DNA from: Flavobacteriales bacterium MED-G22
Lineage (GTDB): Bacteria > Bacteroidota > Bacteroidia > Flavobacteriales > Flavobacteriaceae
Direction of reading: 5' to 3'
DNA length: 53,976 nucleotides
Assembly: GCA_002457295.1 (NCBI GenBank)
Contig: NTKF01000003.1
Location: 1 to 53,976, forward strand
The translations under genes were made by a program, and so were the position numbers. Of this stretch, positions 18,023-27,007 are shown one piece after another; the first letter of the stretch is position 1, and each line of letters begins with the position of its first letter. Below the pieces are notes generated by a model. It was not told the DNA's origin. It saw only the letters and a list, made by a program, of their open reading frames with translations, and searched no databases.

Positions 18023-20119
18023 TTAGCGCACAAAGGCGTTGGCCATTCCTCCATCAACATTGATGATGTTTCCTGTCGATTTATTGAGTATACCGACACA
18101 GGCAAAAACACCATCGGCGATATCTTCTGGATATATGATTTCATTGAGTAAATTTCTTTTAGCATAAAATGCAGGTAAATCCTCAACTGCGATTCCATAG
18201 GCTTTTGCCCTTCCTTCAGCCCAATCACCTTCCCAAATCTTACTTCCAATAATTACTCCATCAGGATTGATTGTATTTACTCTAATCTTATCTCCTGCCA
18301 GTTCTGTAGCTAAAAGACGTGACATATGTTGTTGAGCTGCTTTTGCTGTGCCATAACCCACATTATTTGGACCAGAAACCAAACCATTTTTACTGGCAAT
18401 AATGACTATGTTTCCACCTAAATTTTGTTTTCGCATCACTTCAACAGTCTGTTTGGCAAGTTCAAACTGGCCCTTGACCAGCACGTCTAGCAACAAATCC
18501 CAATCCTTTTGTTGAGTTTCAGCAAGAGGCTTGGAGATGGCTAAACCAGCACTGTGTACAATAATATCCACACCCCCAAAATAAGAACAGGTGTGTGCTA
18601 GGGCTTTCCGAATTGACGTTTCTTGTGTGACATCACAAACAACATAAGAAGCCTGATCTGTATTTAAATGGGCTGTATTTTCTTGTAACCGTTCTAAAGA
18701 AATATCTGAAAATACCACATGAGCTCCTTCTGCTAAAAGCTTATTAGCAATAGCTTTCCCAATTCCTCCACCTGCTCCAGTCACAAGAGCGACTTTTCTT
18801 GAAAGTACTTTTTCTTTGGGCATGCGTTGCAATTTGGCTTCTTCCAACAGCCAATATTCTATGTTAAATGCTTCTTGTCTACTGAGGGCAGTGTAAGAAG
18901 AAATGGCTTCAGCACCACGCATCACGTTTATCGCGTTGCTATAAAATTCAGCAGCTACTCTTGCTGTTTGTTTGTTTTTTGCAAAACTAAACATGCCTAC
19001 ACCTGGATATAATAGAATAACCGGATTTGGATCTCGCATTGGGGGACTATTGGGATGTGTACAGGCTTCATAATATTCTTTATAAATCCTTCTATAATTT
19101 TCAAATGATGGACTTAACTCTTTTTTTAACAAATCAACATTAGTGGCATCAGTGTCAGGTTTTAGAGGGATAATTAAAGGCTGAATTTTTGTTCTTAAAA
19201 AATGATCTGGACAAGAAGTCCCCATGGGGGCTAGCCGATCTAAATCATAGGAATTGATAAATGAGAGCACTTTATCATCATCAGTAAAATGGCCCACCAT
19301 TTGGTTCTCAGAAGAACAAAGGCCTCTTAAAACAGGCATCAATTGTGACGCTTTTTGCTGGCGCTGATTGTCTGAAAGAGGTTTCACTTTCTGACCAGCG
19401 AAAACAACTTTATTTTGACTTATTTTTTCTTCTATATAATTAGAGGCTTTCTCTATCACTTCCAAGCTATTTACATAGCATTCAAGAGAAGTATCTCCCC
19501 AGGTGAAAAGTCCGTGACTGCCTAAAACAATACCCCTAATTTTTGGATTGTCTGCCAAGCATTTTTCTAATTGTAGTCCTAAATCAAAACCAGGCCGTTG
19601 CCAAGGCACCCATCCCATTTCGTCTCCCCAAATAGCTTTTGTAATGGCTTCACTGTTTTCTGCAGCAGCCACAGCAATGAGGGCATCTGGGTGCAAATGA
19701 TCTATATGTTTAAAAGGGAGCAACCCGTGAAGTGGGGTGTCTATTGAAGGTGTGCGACTTTCCAAATCATAAATACAATGATTAAAAAGGCCAACCATTC
19801 GGTCTTCATCAGCTAACCCACCATAGACTTTCTTTAGATTTCGTAAGCGATGTGTATATAAACCAGCAATACCTTTTCGGGTGAGTGTTCCAATATCACC
19901 ACCAGAACCCTTAATCCACATCACCTCCACATCTTCATTAGTCAGGGGGTCTTTTTCAATAGTTTTACAACTGGTGTTGCCTCCTCCATAGTTCGTAATT
20001 CTTAAGTCACTGCCCAAAAGATTTGAACGATAAAGAAATAATTCTACTTGATTGTCATTAAATGAAGCGGCTATTTTCTTATCCCACAAATAATTGACAT
20101 GTTTGAATGTTTTTTTCAT
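18023..20119 (-). CDS. rhaEW: Bifunctional rhamnulose-1-phosphate aldolase/L-lactaldehyde dehydrogenase (fused)
   Basis: A 698-residue fusion like the Bacillus RhaEW/YuxG type. Residues ~1-400 are a class II aldolase: TNYGGGNTS, KGSGGDIG, HLHPDAL (H141, H143) and LGSHGLF (H202) supply the zinc site. Residues ~440-698 are a short-chain dehydrogenase with nucleotide motif TGAGGGIG (447-454), NIVIIASKNG, and the catalytic YGTAKAA (YxxxK). The first domain splits L-rhamnulose 1-phosphate into DHAP and L-lactaldehyde. The second oxidises lactaldehyde to L-lactate, avoiding release of the reactive aldehyde. The next downstream genes encode the isomerase and kinase. The 108 bases separating it from the mutarotase gene may hold an additional promoter. 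Confidence 0.93.
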   Translation of the reverse strand: MKKTFKHVNYLWDKKIAASFNDNQVELFLYRSNLLGSDLRITNYGGGNTSCKTIEKDPLTNEDVEVMWIKGSGGDIGTLTRKGIAGLYTHRLRNLKKVYGGLADEDRMVGLFNHCIYDLESRTPSIDTPLHGLLPFKHIDHLHPDALIAVAAAENSEAITKAIWGDEMGWVPWQRPGFDLGLQLEKCLADNPKIRGIVLGSHGLFTWGDTSLECYVNSLEVIEKASNYIEEKISQNKVVFAGQKVKPLSDNQRQQKASQLMPVLRGLCSSENQMVGHFTDDDKVLSFINSYDLDRLAPMGTSCPDHFLRTKIQPLIIPLKPDTDATNVDLLKKELSPSFENYRRIYKEYYEACTHPNSPPMRDPNPVILLYPGVGMFSFAKNKQTARVAAEFYSNAINVMRGAEAISSYTALSRQEAFNIEYWLLEEAKLQRMPKEKVLSRKVALVTGAGGGIGKAIANKLLAEGAHVVFSDISLERLQENTAHLNTDQASYVVCDVTQETSIRKALAHTCSYFGGVDIIVHSAGLAISKPLAETQQKDWDLLLDVLVKGQFELAKQTVEVMRKQNLGGNIVIIASKNGLVSGPNNVGYGTAKAAQQHMSRLLATELAGDKIRVNTINPDGVIIGSKIWEGDWAEGRAKAYGIAVEDLPAFYAKRNLLNEIIYPEDIADGVFACVGILNKSTGNIINVDGGMANAFVR

Positions 20120-20227
20120 CTGGATAATGTCTCTATAAAAATAAGAAACTCACCTGCTTAACCGTGCCTAAAAAGGGTTTTTTTATTTGGGCAGATCAAA
20201 GGGCAGATTCATGATATCTAAATGACA

Positions 20228-20542
20228 TTATTCCATATAAAAAACTTCCTCTAGAGGATATTCTTTAGGGGCATCATTAGGGTGGGTCTCCATAATATCT
20301 GCCATGAAGTTCCACCATTTCTTAACTAGTGTCTGCGAAGAGATTTTTTGAGGAGTGGCTGAAGGGGTATGTTTTTGAATAGCAAATAAGCTATCGGTTT
20401 CAGAATCAAAATAAATGGCATAATCTCTTATGCCCAGGTCATGAAGTAGGATTTTTAATTCAGGCCAGATGGCTTGGTGCCTTTTTTTATATTCTTCGGC
20501 AAAGCCAGGCAACAATTTCATTTTAAAAGCGTGTCTTTTCAA
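20228..20542 (-). CDS. rhaM: L-rhamnose mutarotase (TTG start)
   Basis: A 104-residue protein with the mutarotase signature: HAFKMKLLPG, EYKKRHQAIWPEL, and ending in PLEEVFYME. It interconverts alpha and beta anomers of L-rhamnose before isomerisation. The start codon is TTG (complement of CAA at 20540-20542): an in-frame stop lies five codons upstream and there is no in-frame ATG between. The first seven residues match the conserved family N-terminus, so the first internal ATG (residue 8) would cut off a conserved strand. It is the promoter-proximal gene of the rhamnose operon. Family length about 104 agrees. Confidence 0.9.
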   Translation of the reverse strand: MKRHAFKMKLLPGFAEEYKKRHQAIWPELKILLHDLGIRDYAIYFDSETDSLFAIQKHTPSATPQKISSQTLVKKWWNFMADIMETHPNDAPKEYPLEEVFYME

Positions 20543-20661
20543 GAGAAATATGATTTAGTGTTAAATATCAAATAAAAAAATGACAGAATAAGGGAAGCAT
20601 TTTTAAAAAGACAATCTACATGTTGCCACCGTAATTCTGAAATTCAACAACTAAAGGTTAC

Positions 20662-21444
20662 TTAAGATAAATGAAGTACCTCTTTTTTAAGAATGGAACT
20701 GTTGATGCCGTCCCAAAGAGAAATACGGTGACGGAGTGCCGCTTCTGCCGCTTCAGTAGCCTCCATCCACTTTTCTGGATTTGTTCCGCATAGATTCATA
20801 ATCATTTCATTGGCTAGAGGACCATGGCTGTCTCCATCTACCTCAATGTGTCGTTCAAAATAGTATATAGTTTGATCCATTTCTTGCTCATTATTACGAT
20901 TCATTTTCTTTATCATCGAAATGAACATATCAGGGATCAAATCTTCTCTACCAAAAGTAAAAACAGATGCAATTTTATGAGTTTTACCTTCCTCTATGAT
21001 GGAAAAAGTAAATTTTAAAAAGTCAGAGATATATGAGGGTAAGTTGGACGCTGAAATAATGTCAAATATATTTTTACCATTGTTTAATTCTGCGATAATC
21101 TTTTTGATGCCATTTGAATCGGCATTTACTTGATCCATGGCATTGAGATACATTTCAAAATGACTCATTGGAATACCATTTTTGTCAACATCTGTCTCCT
21201 CTCCCCACACTATTTCATTGATCAAACGCCCAGCTGAATTATTTTGTTTTGGCTGCCAAGGGATAGTGGTGGTGGTCAGGTCTAATTGGAGTTTTTTAAC
21301 CAGTGACATGAAGTCCCAAACGGCATATATATGAGATTCCATAAAACACCTCAAAGCTGGAATTGTTTCAATGTTTTGATACAATTGGTGTTCAATAAGT
21401 TGTTGTTTGAACGGGGCTAGCCTGTGTATTAAACGTTCTATCAT
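20662..21444 (-). CDS. DUF3050 protein, heme-oxygenase-like fold
   Basis: A 260-residue, mostly helical protein of the DUF3050 family. Seen motifs are CFMESHIYAVWDF (E36, H38, D44), VFTFGREDLIPDMF, and ERHIEVDGDSHGP (E197, H199, D203, D205, H207). The spread of Glu, His and Asp is what one expects for a heme-oxygenase-like di-iron site, but activity has not been established for this family as far as I know. It is soluble with no export signal. It appears to be a single-gene unit with its own promoter between the rhamnose operon and the esterase-GH78-sulfatase operon. A link to either is unproven. Confidence 0.85.
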   Translation of the reverse strand: MIERLIHRLAPFKQQLIEHQLYQNIETIPALRCFMESHIYAVWDFMSLVKKLQLDLTTTTIPWQPKQNNSAGRLINEIVWGEETDVDKNGIPMSHFEMYLNAMDQVNADSNGIKKIIAELNNGKNIFDIISASNLPSYISDFLKFTFSIIEEGKTHKIASVFTFGREDLIPDMFISMIKKMNRNNEQEMDQTIYYFERHIEVDGDSHGPLANEMIMNLCGTNPEKWMEATEAAEAALRHRISLWDGINSSILKKEVLHLS

Positions 21445-21467
21445 GGACTCTTTCTTCTACAAGACCA

Positions 21468-21475
21468 CAAATATA
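21468..21475 (-). promoter_or_regulatory. Bacteroidota-type -7 element for the DUF3050 gene
   Basis: On the minus strand the bases read TATATTTG, a perfect TAnnTTTG. It sits 23 bases upstream of the ATG at 21444. No good TTTG element is seen at the -33 spacing, so this is a partial match. Confidence 0.5.
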
Positions 21476-21533
21476 AATAATAAATAACTTGAAAATTAAA
21501 AGTTTGCTAATTTTTAAAAATATGAATGTGGTA

Positions 21534-22475
21534 CTATTTGTCCAAGCTGTTTTTCGGTAAGATCTCTTTTTTTAACCAAATAGCACAGGCTTTTGGCCAA
21601 TTTTTTTCTGTGTCTTGTGTTCCAAGGCCATACCCGTGTCCCCCTTTTCCATAGGCATGTAGCTCAACATTAACCCCATTTTCTTTTAACGCTGAGGCAT
21701 AGACAATGCTATTTTCAATGGGCACCACACGATCATCAAAAGAATGAGCTAAAAAAGTAGCAGGGGTGAATTGATCTACCCACTCTTCATTAGAAAAACG
21801 ATAGATTTGGTCTGGTGTTTCCTGTGTACCTAGAAGCTTTTTTCTGGATCCTCCATGATAAAGGGATTTCTTGAAGCTGATTACGGGGTATATTAAAATT
21901 GAAAAATCTGGACGAGCAGAGACAGAAGAAGAGATGCTATAAACGGGATTATCATAATGTGTAGAGAGGGTACTGGCTAAATGACCACCAGCGGAAAAAC
22001 CTAAAACTCCAATTTTATCTGACAATAATCCCCATTTATCAGCATTTTCTCTTAGAATCCGCATCCCCCTTTGCGCATCTTGCAGTGGCCCAACTTTTTG
22101 ATCTTTCATAATGTCACTACTTGGCAACCTATATTTTAAAACAGCTGCTGTGATGCCTAAAGTATTAAGCCATTTAGCAACTTCAACCCCCTCATGCTGA
22201 ACAGCTAAAATGGCATACCCTCCTCCAGGGCAAACAAGAACAGCAGCTCCGGAGGCATTTTCCTTTGGGGCATGATATATAGTAAGGGAAGGAGAAGTAA
22301 CTCGGCTTATTCGAGTGGGATTTCCCGCTTCGTCTTTAGTCTCAACCCGTTCAGAATAGTTAGGGTTGATTATTTCATCTGGGACTCCGTTTGGCCATAA
22401 AGAAATTACTTGCTGTGCATTGAGCAAAGAGCAAATGAAGAAAAGGGCTATGCATAATAAATGGAGAAATCTCAT
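21534..22475 (-). CDS. Secreted alpha/beta hydrolase, probable carbohydrate esterase
   Basis: A 313-residue protein with signal peptide ending in SLLNAQQ (about residue 20). The alpha/beta-hydrolase parts are CPGGGYA (oxyanion region), the nucleophile elbow GFSAGGH (S161), FDDRVVP (acid D247 or D248) and GGHGYG (H280). Such esterases, related to acetylxylan esterases, remove acetyl or similar groups from polysaccharides in the periplasm or at the cell surface. The gene starts one base after the GH78 rhamnosidase stop and is the last of a sulfatase-GH78-esterase operon, which supports work on an acylated, sulfated rhamnose-containing glycan. The exact ester is unknown. Confidence 0.85.
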   Translation of the reverse strand: MRFLHLLCIALFFICSLLNAQQVISLWPNGVPDEIINPNYSERVETKDEAGNPTRISRVTSPSLTIYHAPKENASGAAVLVCPGGGYAILAVQHEGVEVAKWLNTLGITAAVLKYRLPSSDIMKDQKVGPLQDAQRGMRILRENADKWGLLSDKIGVLGFSAGGHLASTLSTHYDNPVYSISSSVSARPDFSILIYPVISFKKSLYHGGSRKKLLGTQETPDQIYRFSNEEWVDQFTPATFLAHSFDDRVVPIENSIVYASALKENGVNVELHAYGKGGHGYGLGTQDTEKNWPKACAIWLKKEILPKNSLDK

Positions 22476-22476
22476 A

Positions 22477-25182
22477 CTATTCTTTTGTTAAAATTATTTC
22501 ATAATTACCAGACCCGAGGGTGCTTATTGCATTGATAGGAGTTCCCTTTTTTTTATTGCTTTTAAAGAGTACTAGATTGGATGTTTTCGCCAATGATAAA
22601 TCAAGTTTGGCTTGGGTGTTGGCAGGGATACCAAATGCAAGTGTTATAGTGTTCTCATCCTGAGACCATTCAACTGCAATACGACCATACATATTTTCAT
22701 AATGTCCTTTTACAAAGGAGAATTCCTCTGAAAATAAAGGTTTGAGTGTAAACTTTTTGAACCCGGGAGAAGATTCTTCTTTTTTAATGCCCAATAAATT
22801 ATTGTACATCCATTCTCCAATAGCGCCATATGCATAATGATTATAAGAATTCATAGAAGGTGTTTGGGTGGAACCATCAGGTTTTAGACCATCCCATCGC
22901 TCCCAAATAGTAGTGGCTCCTTGAGTGACAGGATAAAGCCAAGAGGGATAGGTCTTTTGCAATAATAATTCAATAGCGATGTCATCTCTTCCATTGTTAG
23001 AGAGTACATGACATAAAAAGGGTGTTCCTAAAAAACCAGTAGTAAGATGAGTATTATAACTTTTTATATTAGCCACAAGTCGGTCAACAGCCTTTGGAAT
23101 CAAATCTTCCGGCAACAAATCAAATTGTAATGCCAATACATAAGCCGTTTGTGTTTCTGAAATCAGTCGTCCGCTTGATGTTATAAATTGATATTGATAT
23201 GCTTTTTTTGCCGTATTGAGTAGCTTAGAAAAATGGGTAAAATCAGATTCAAAGCCCAAGACTTTTGCTGCTTTTGATAGAATATCAATAGAGTGCACAA
23301 AAAAAGATTGAGCGATAAGTTCTTTACTTGTTACAGCGGCGCGTCCGCTATTGTCATCATTAGGACGATAGAACAGCCAGTCACCGAAATGAAATCCTCC
23401 TTTATACAGCCCATCAGAAGCTTGTTTTTCCATATAGCGAACCCATTTTTTCATACTAGGATACTGCATTTTTAATGCGTTTAGGTCACCATAAGTCAGG
23501 TATGCATTCCAGGGTATTATTGTAGCAGCATCAGCCCATCCAGCCGACCCCATGGCGTCTTTTCCGAGCACATTAGGAACCACATGAGGAACAGAACCAT
23601 CCTCTCGTTGATCTAGTGCGAGATCTATTAACCATTTGTCAAAAAAACTTTTTACATTTCTATTAAACGTAGCGGTGTTGTAAAAGGCCTGTGCGTCACC
23701 TGTCCATCCTAGTCTTTCGTCTCGTTGGGGACAATCTGTGGGTACATCTAAAAAATTTCCTTTTTGACCCCATTCAATATTGTGTTGTAATTGATTAATC
23801 AAGGCATTCGATGTTTCAAATGAACCAGTTTTGGGAAGGGCAGAATAAAGAGCTATCGCTTTAAATTTGGAGGGATCTATTGAAGTGTCCCCTTCAATTT
23901 TGATATATCTAAACCCCTGAAAGGTGAAGTGAGGTTCATATATATACTCCGGATTACCATTAAGAATGAAGGTGTTTTTTTGTTTGGCTGCTCTTAAGTT
24001 TTCTGTGTAAAATTCACCATCTTTATCCAAAATTTCAGCGTGATAGATGTGCAAAGAATCTCCAGCACTTCCAGCGTGTTGAAAAGCCACCCATCCCACC
24101 AAATTTTGGCCAAAATCTAAGACCAAATCACCTGAAGGCGTGATAATTTTTTCTTTGACTTCAAAGACTTCGTGTTTTTTTATGAGTTCATTTGCTGTGG
24201 CAATGAGAGGAACATTTTCTTCTTGCACAATTGCTTTTTTACTTTTCTTTGACCTATATCCAAACTTGGTCCAGTTTGGATCAATCAAAAGGGCATTGAA
24301 AATTTCGCCATTGTAGATTTCAGAATCTATAATGGCACCATGGCTATAGGTCCAAGTTTGGTCTGTACCAATGGTTTGTTGCGTCCCATCTTGATAGCGA
24401 ACCATTAGTTGCGCTCTCAAACCAAGTTGGTCTCCATAAAGATTTTTTTTGTCTCCCCAGGCCAAATAGCCACGATACCATCCGCTTCCTAAACTGACTC
24501 CTATGGTATTCTCTTTATTTAGAAGGGGGGTTATGTCATAGGTTTGATATTGTAGGCGATAGTCATAAGAAGTCCATCCAGGGGTTAAAAAAGCATCCCC
24601 CACGCGTTTGCCATTGAGGTAGGCTTCATACATCCCTTTGGCTGTGATATGCAAATACGCTCTTTCTATGGGTTTATTTTTTAAATTAAAATCAGTTTGG
24701 AAATAGGGGGTTCTTCGCGTTTGATCGTCTTCATGGTTTTGTCCAATCCATTGAGCACTCCAATCCTCTGCGTTCAAAAGACCCATTGACCAAAAAGCTT
24801 CTTGACTTAATAGAGGTTTCTTGGCTCCATTTGTCCAAACCTTTACTTTCCAGAAATAAGTTCTGTTAGATTCTAAAGTAGGGCCTTGATAGAGAACATT
24901 TACATTTTTATTACTATCTATCTTCCCTGAATCCCAAAGCACCTCTTGGTCACTAAAATTTGCTTGCGTTCCAATCAAAAGTTGGTATTGAGATTGTGAT
25001 ATATTGTAGGTGTTACTTTTTATTTTCCAGGCAAATTGCGGCTGAATATTATCAATCCCCAAAGGGTTTGTTTTATAATCAACAGTGAGATTACAGATTG
25101 CATTTTTTTGTCCCCAACTTAAACAAGAGATAAGAAAAAGTAGAAAGGTGAAGTAATAATAAATAAAGGATTTTGATTTCAT
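22477..25182 (-). CDS. Alpha-L-rhamnosidase, glycoside hydrolase family 78
   Basis: A 901-residue exported protein; the signal peptide ends near SWGQ (residue ~25). N-terminal beta domains (AWKIKSNTYNISQSQYQL, ITAKGMYEAYLNGKRVGD) precede the (alpha/alpha)6 catalytic domain. The catalytic core signature DCPQRDERLGWTGDA (483-497) contains a conserved acidic pair including E489. WERWDG and SMNSYNHYAYGAIGEWMY occur further on, as in GH78. It should cleave terminal alpha-L-rhamnose from glycans, providing substrate for the rhamnose operon nearby. The gene lies between the sulfatase (44 bases upstream) and the esterase (one base downstream). Confidence 0.95.
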   Translation of the reverse strand: MKSKSFIYYYFTFLLFLISCLSWGQKNAICNLTVDYKTNPLGIDNIQPQFAWKIKSNTYNISQSQYQLLIGTQANFSDQEVLWDSGKIDSNKNVNVLYQGPTLESNRTYFWKVKVWTNGAKKPLLSQEAFWSMGLLNAEDWSAQWIGQNHEDDQTRRTPYFQTDFNLKNKPIERAYLHITAKGMYEAYLNGKRVGDAFLTPGWTSYDYRLQYQTYDITPLLNKENTIGVSLGSGWYRGYLAWGDKKNLYGDQLGLRAQLMVRYQDGTQQTIGTDQTWTYSHGAIIDSEIYNGEIFNALLIDPNWTKFGYRSKKSKKAIVQEENVPLIATANELIKKHEVFEVKEKIITPSGDLVLDFGQNLVGWVAFQHAGSAGDSLHIYHAEILDKDGEFYTENLRAAKQKNTFILNGNPEYIYEPHFTFQGFRYIKIEGDTSIDPSKFKAIALYSALPKTGSFETSNALINQLQHNIEWGQKGNFLDVPTDCPQRDERLGWTGDAQAFYNTATFNRNVKSFFDKWLIDLALDQREDGSVPHVVPNVLGKDAMGSAGWADAATIIPWNAYLTYGDLNALKMQYPSMKKWVRYMEKQASDGLYKGGFHFGDWLFYRPNDDNSGRAAVTSKELIAQSFFVHSIDILSKAAKVLGFESDFTHFSKLLNTAKKAYQYQFITSSGRLISETQTAYVLALQFDLLPEDLIPKAVDRLVANIKSYNTHLTTGFLGTPFLCHVLSNNGRDDIAIELLLQKTYPSWLYPVTQGATTIWERWDGLKPDGSTQTPSMNSYNHYAYGAIGEWMYNNLLGIKKEESSPGFKKFTLKPLFSEEFSFVKGHYENMYGRIAVEWSQDENTITLAFGIPANTQAKLDLSLAKTSNLVLFKSNKKKGTPINAISTLGSGNYEIILTKE

Positions 25183-25226
25183 TGTTGGATACTAAATATT
25201 AGGTAAAAAGCATTTCTTATAGGGTT

Positions 25227-26705
25227 CTAAGGGGTGTTTTGTTTAGGAAAATATTTATTCAAGATATAGGCTGGTTGCCATTTATCAGGTGTTTGTTTTA
25301 AGGTTCTATAGTCATATTCTTTTGAAACAATTTTTAAAGGAGATAAATTAATCGTATCGTCTGTGGCTTCATGATGTTGCTCAAGCAATTGGAACATTTC
25401 ATTTAATTTGGTTTGATGGGCTTCTGAAGTGGCTAAATTGTTGGTTTCCTGAGGATCCTCCTTAAGATTATATAGTTGTGTGTGATCAATTTGAGGATAG
25501 CGAATTAATTTCCATTGCTTATCCCTAACGGCTCTAATTGTATTTCTGTATGCTGTATACAGACTTGACCTCACACTTTGCTGTTTTTGATCAATTAAAT
25601 TCATCAAAGAAAGGCCGTCAATTTCTTCTGGGGTGGGTATTTCTAGGTATTGTGTCAGGGTTGGGAATAAATCATAAAGATAAACTAGGGCTTCAGAGCT
25701 TTGCCCTTTTGGAATTCCGGGACCACTTATAATTAGGGGCACCTTCATGCTGTGTTCATATAGATTTTGTTTGCCAAGAAGACCATGACTTCCAACCGCT
25801 AGGCCATTGTCTGCAGCATAAATAATCAAGGTATTTTCTAAAAGGGCATGTTTTCTTAATCTGGCAATCAAGTCACCTACTCGATCATCAATATGTTGTA
25901 TAAGGGCATAATATTCAGCAAGTGACGATTGGATAACCTCAGGGGTTCGAGGCCAAGGAGCAAGAGTTTCGTCACGCACATTGAAGTTGTCAAAACGGAA
26001 GGGATGTAGGGGTTTAAAATTTTGTGGCAGAGGAATTTCTTTTTCTCCATAGGCTCCAGCATATTTGGGGGCTGGAGAGCGAGGGTCATGAGGTGCGGTG
26101 AAGGCAACATAGCAAAAGAAGGGGTTTTCTTGACTTCCTGCACTGTATTCATCTAAGTAGTTTAGTGCAGCATCAGCAAAAAGATCAGTAGAAAAACTTT
26201 TTTCAACAGGGTTGCCTATAAGTCGATTTTCATCCATCTGGCGAACAGGCACCTTGTAATGATCACTCATTCCACCTAACATGATTTGAGCTCCTTTCTG
26301 AAAGGTGGCTTGAAAACTTGCTGCACCATTATGCCATTTGCCAGTTCCGAACGTTTCATAACCATAGCCTGCCAAATAAGCTGGGAGTGTAAGCACACCG
26401 TCAAGTTGATCATAGACATGAAATAAGCTCTTACCACTAAGCAACATAGCTCTGCTTGGAGCGCAAATGGCTCCGTGATGTCCACCCATCACATAGCAAT
26501 TTTCAAAATGCACTCCTTGGTGAGCAAGATCATCTAAGTGTGGGGTTTTGATATAAGGATTGGAAGCTACACCCAAGGCATCAGCACGCTGATCATCAGC
26601 AAAAATGAAAAGGATGTTAGGTTTTTTTGGTGTTTGCTTACAACCAATTGAAAGAAACAGTGTAAGCATAAAAACCATCAATGGCATTAGTTTATTTCTA
26701 TGCAT
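25227..26705 (-). CDS. Sulfatase, S1 family, lipoprotein
   Basis: A 492-residue lipoprotein with lipobox SIGC (C22). Type I sulfatase motifs are clear: FADDQRADAL (D37, D38 metal ligands), the formylglycine motif CAPSR (C81, in ICAPSRAMLLSG), GTGKWH, TAPHDPRSP, and YAADNG..GSHGLLGKQ near the C-terminus. The cysteine would be converted to formylglycine by a maturation enzyme encoded elsewhere. It removes sulfate esters from a glycan at the cell envelope. It is the first gene of a sulfatase-GH78-esterase operon, suggesting sulfated rhamnose polymers such as ulvan or similar; the subfamily was not resolved from sequence. Confidence 0.92.
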   Translation of the reverse strand: MHRNKLMPLMVFMLTLFLSIGCKQTPKKPNILFIFADDQRADALGVASNPYIKTPHLDDLAHQGVHFENCYVMGGHHGAICAPSRAMLLSGKSLFHVYDQLDGVLTLPAYLAGYGYETFGTGKWHNGAASFQATFQKGAQIMLGGMSDHYKVPVRQMDENRLIGNPVEKSFSTDLFADAALNYLDEYSAGSQENPFFCYVAFTAPHDPRSPAPKYAGAYGEKEIPLPQNFKPLHPFRFDNFNVRDETLAPWPRTPEVIQSSLAEYYALIQHIDDRVGDLIARLRKHALLENTLIIYAADNGLAVGSHGLLGKQNLYEHSMKVPLIISGPGIPKGQSSEALVYLYDLFPTLTQYLEIPTPEEIDGLSLMNLIDQKQQSVRSSLYTAYRNTIRAVRDKQWKLIRYPQIDHTQLYNLKEDPQETNNLATSEAHQTKLNEMFQLLEQHHEATDDTINLSPLKIVSKEYDYRTLKQTPDKWQPAYILNKYFPKQNTP

Positions 26706-26785
26706 TTAGTTTTGTTTTTATTGCTACTCTAAAATATACTTTTTTAGATTACCACAAACTAAAACTTCATACTACCTGTAGAATA

Positions 26786-26808
26786 AGGATAAAATCCTAA
26801 AAATAGGA
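26786..26808. repeat. Overlapping inverted repeats, possible operator
   Basis: AGGAT (26786-26790) pairs with ATCCT (26794-26798). TCCTA (26795-26799) also pairs with TAGGA (26804-26808). The two hairpins share arms and are mutually exclusive. No T-run follows, so a terminator is unlikely; an operator for a regulator encoded elsewhere is possible. Confidence 0.35.
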
Positions 26809-26939
26809 GTTCAATAAAGCATCGAATTAGGGACATAAGAGTATCTTAAGAAAAGGGAAATTTTAGAGCTCTTGGATAAGATAAAATTAAAGATGAATAC
26901 TTTTCTAAAAGCTTTTCGCCTACAATCTTTATTCTTACT

Positions 26940-26947
26940 TACATTTG
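26940..26947 (+). promoter_or_regulatory. Bacteroidota-type -7 element for the sugar porter-GH32 operon
   Basis: TACATTTG is a perfect TAnnTTTG. It lies 60 bases before the ATG at 27008. The upstream -33 element is weak (a TTTTC sequence around 26913). Confidence 0.5.
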
Positions 26948-27007
26948 ATGCATAAAGCATTTTATTTTAATGTAGGTTAGAATAAACTTGTATCAAACAG
27001 AATTAAG

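Larger units (their letters stand above)
26706..27007. other. 302-base divergent intergenic region with short inverted repeats
   Basis: This gap separates the sulfatase operon (minus) from the sugar porter-GH32 pair (plus). I see no gene of meaningful length in it. It contains overlapping inverted repeats at 26786-26808, a near-promoter for the sulfatase on the minus strand (TATATTTT at 26731-26738, one mismatch to TAnnTTTG), and a perfect -7 element for the porter at 26940-26947. It is the most likely regulatory hub of the glycan region. Confidence 0.6.

Noticed and set aside
18004..18249. Short minus-strand frame at the end of the aldolase-dehydrogenase gene
   Set aside because: It overlaps the real gene in another frame and has no domain features.
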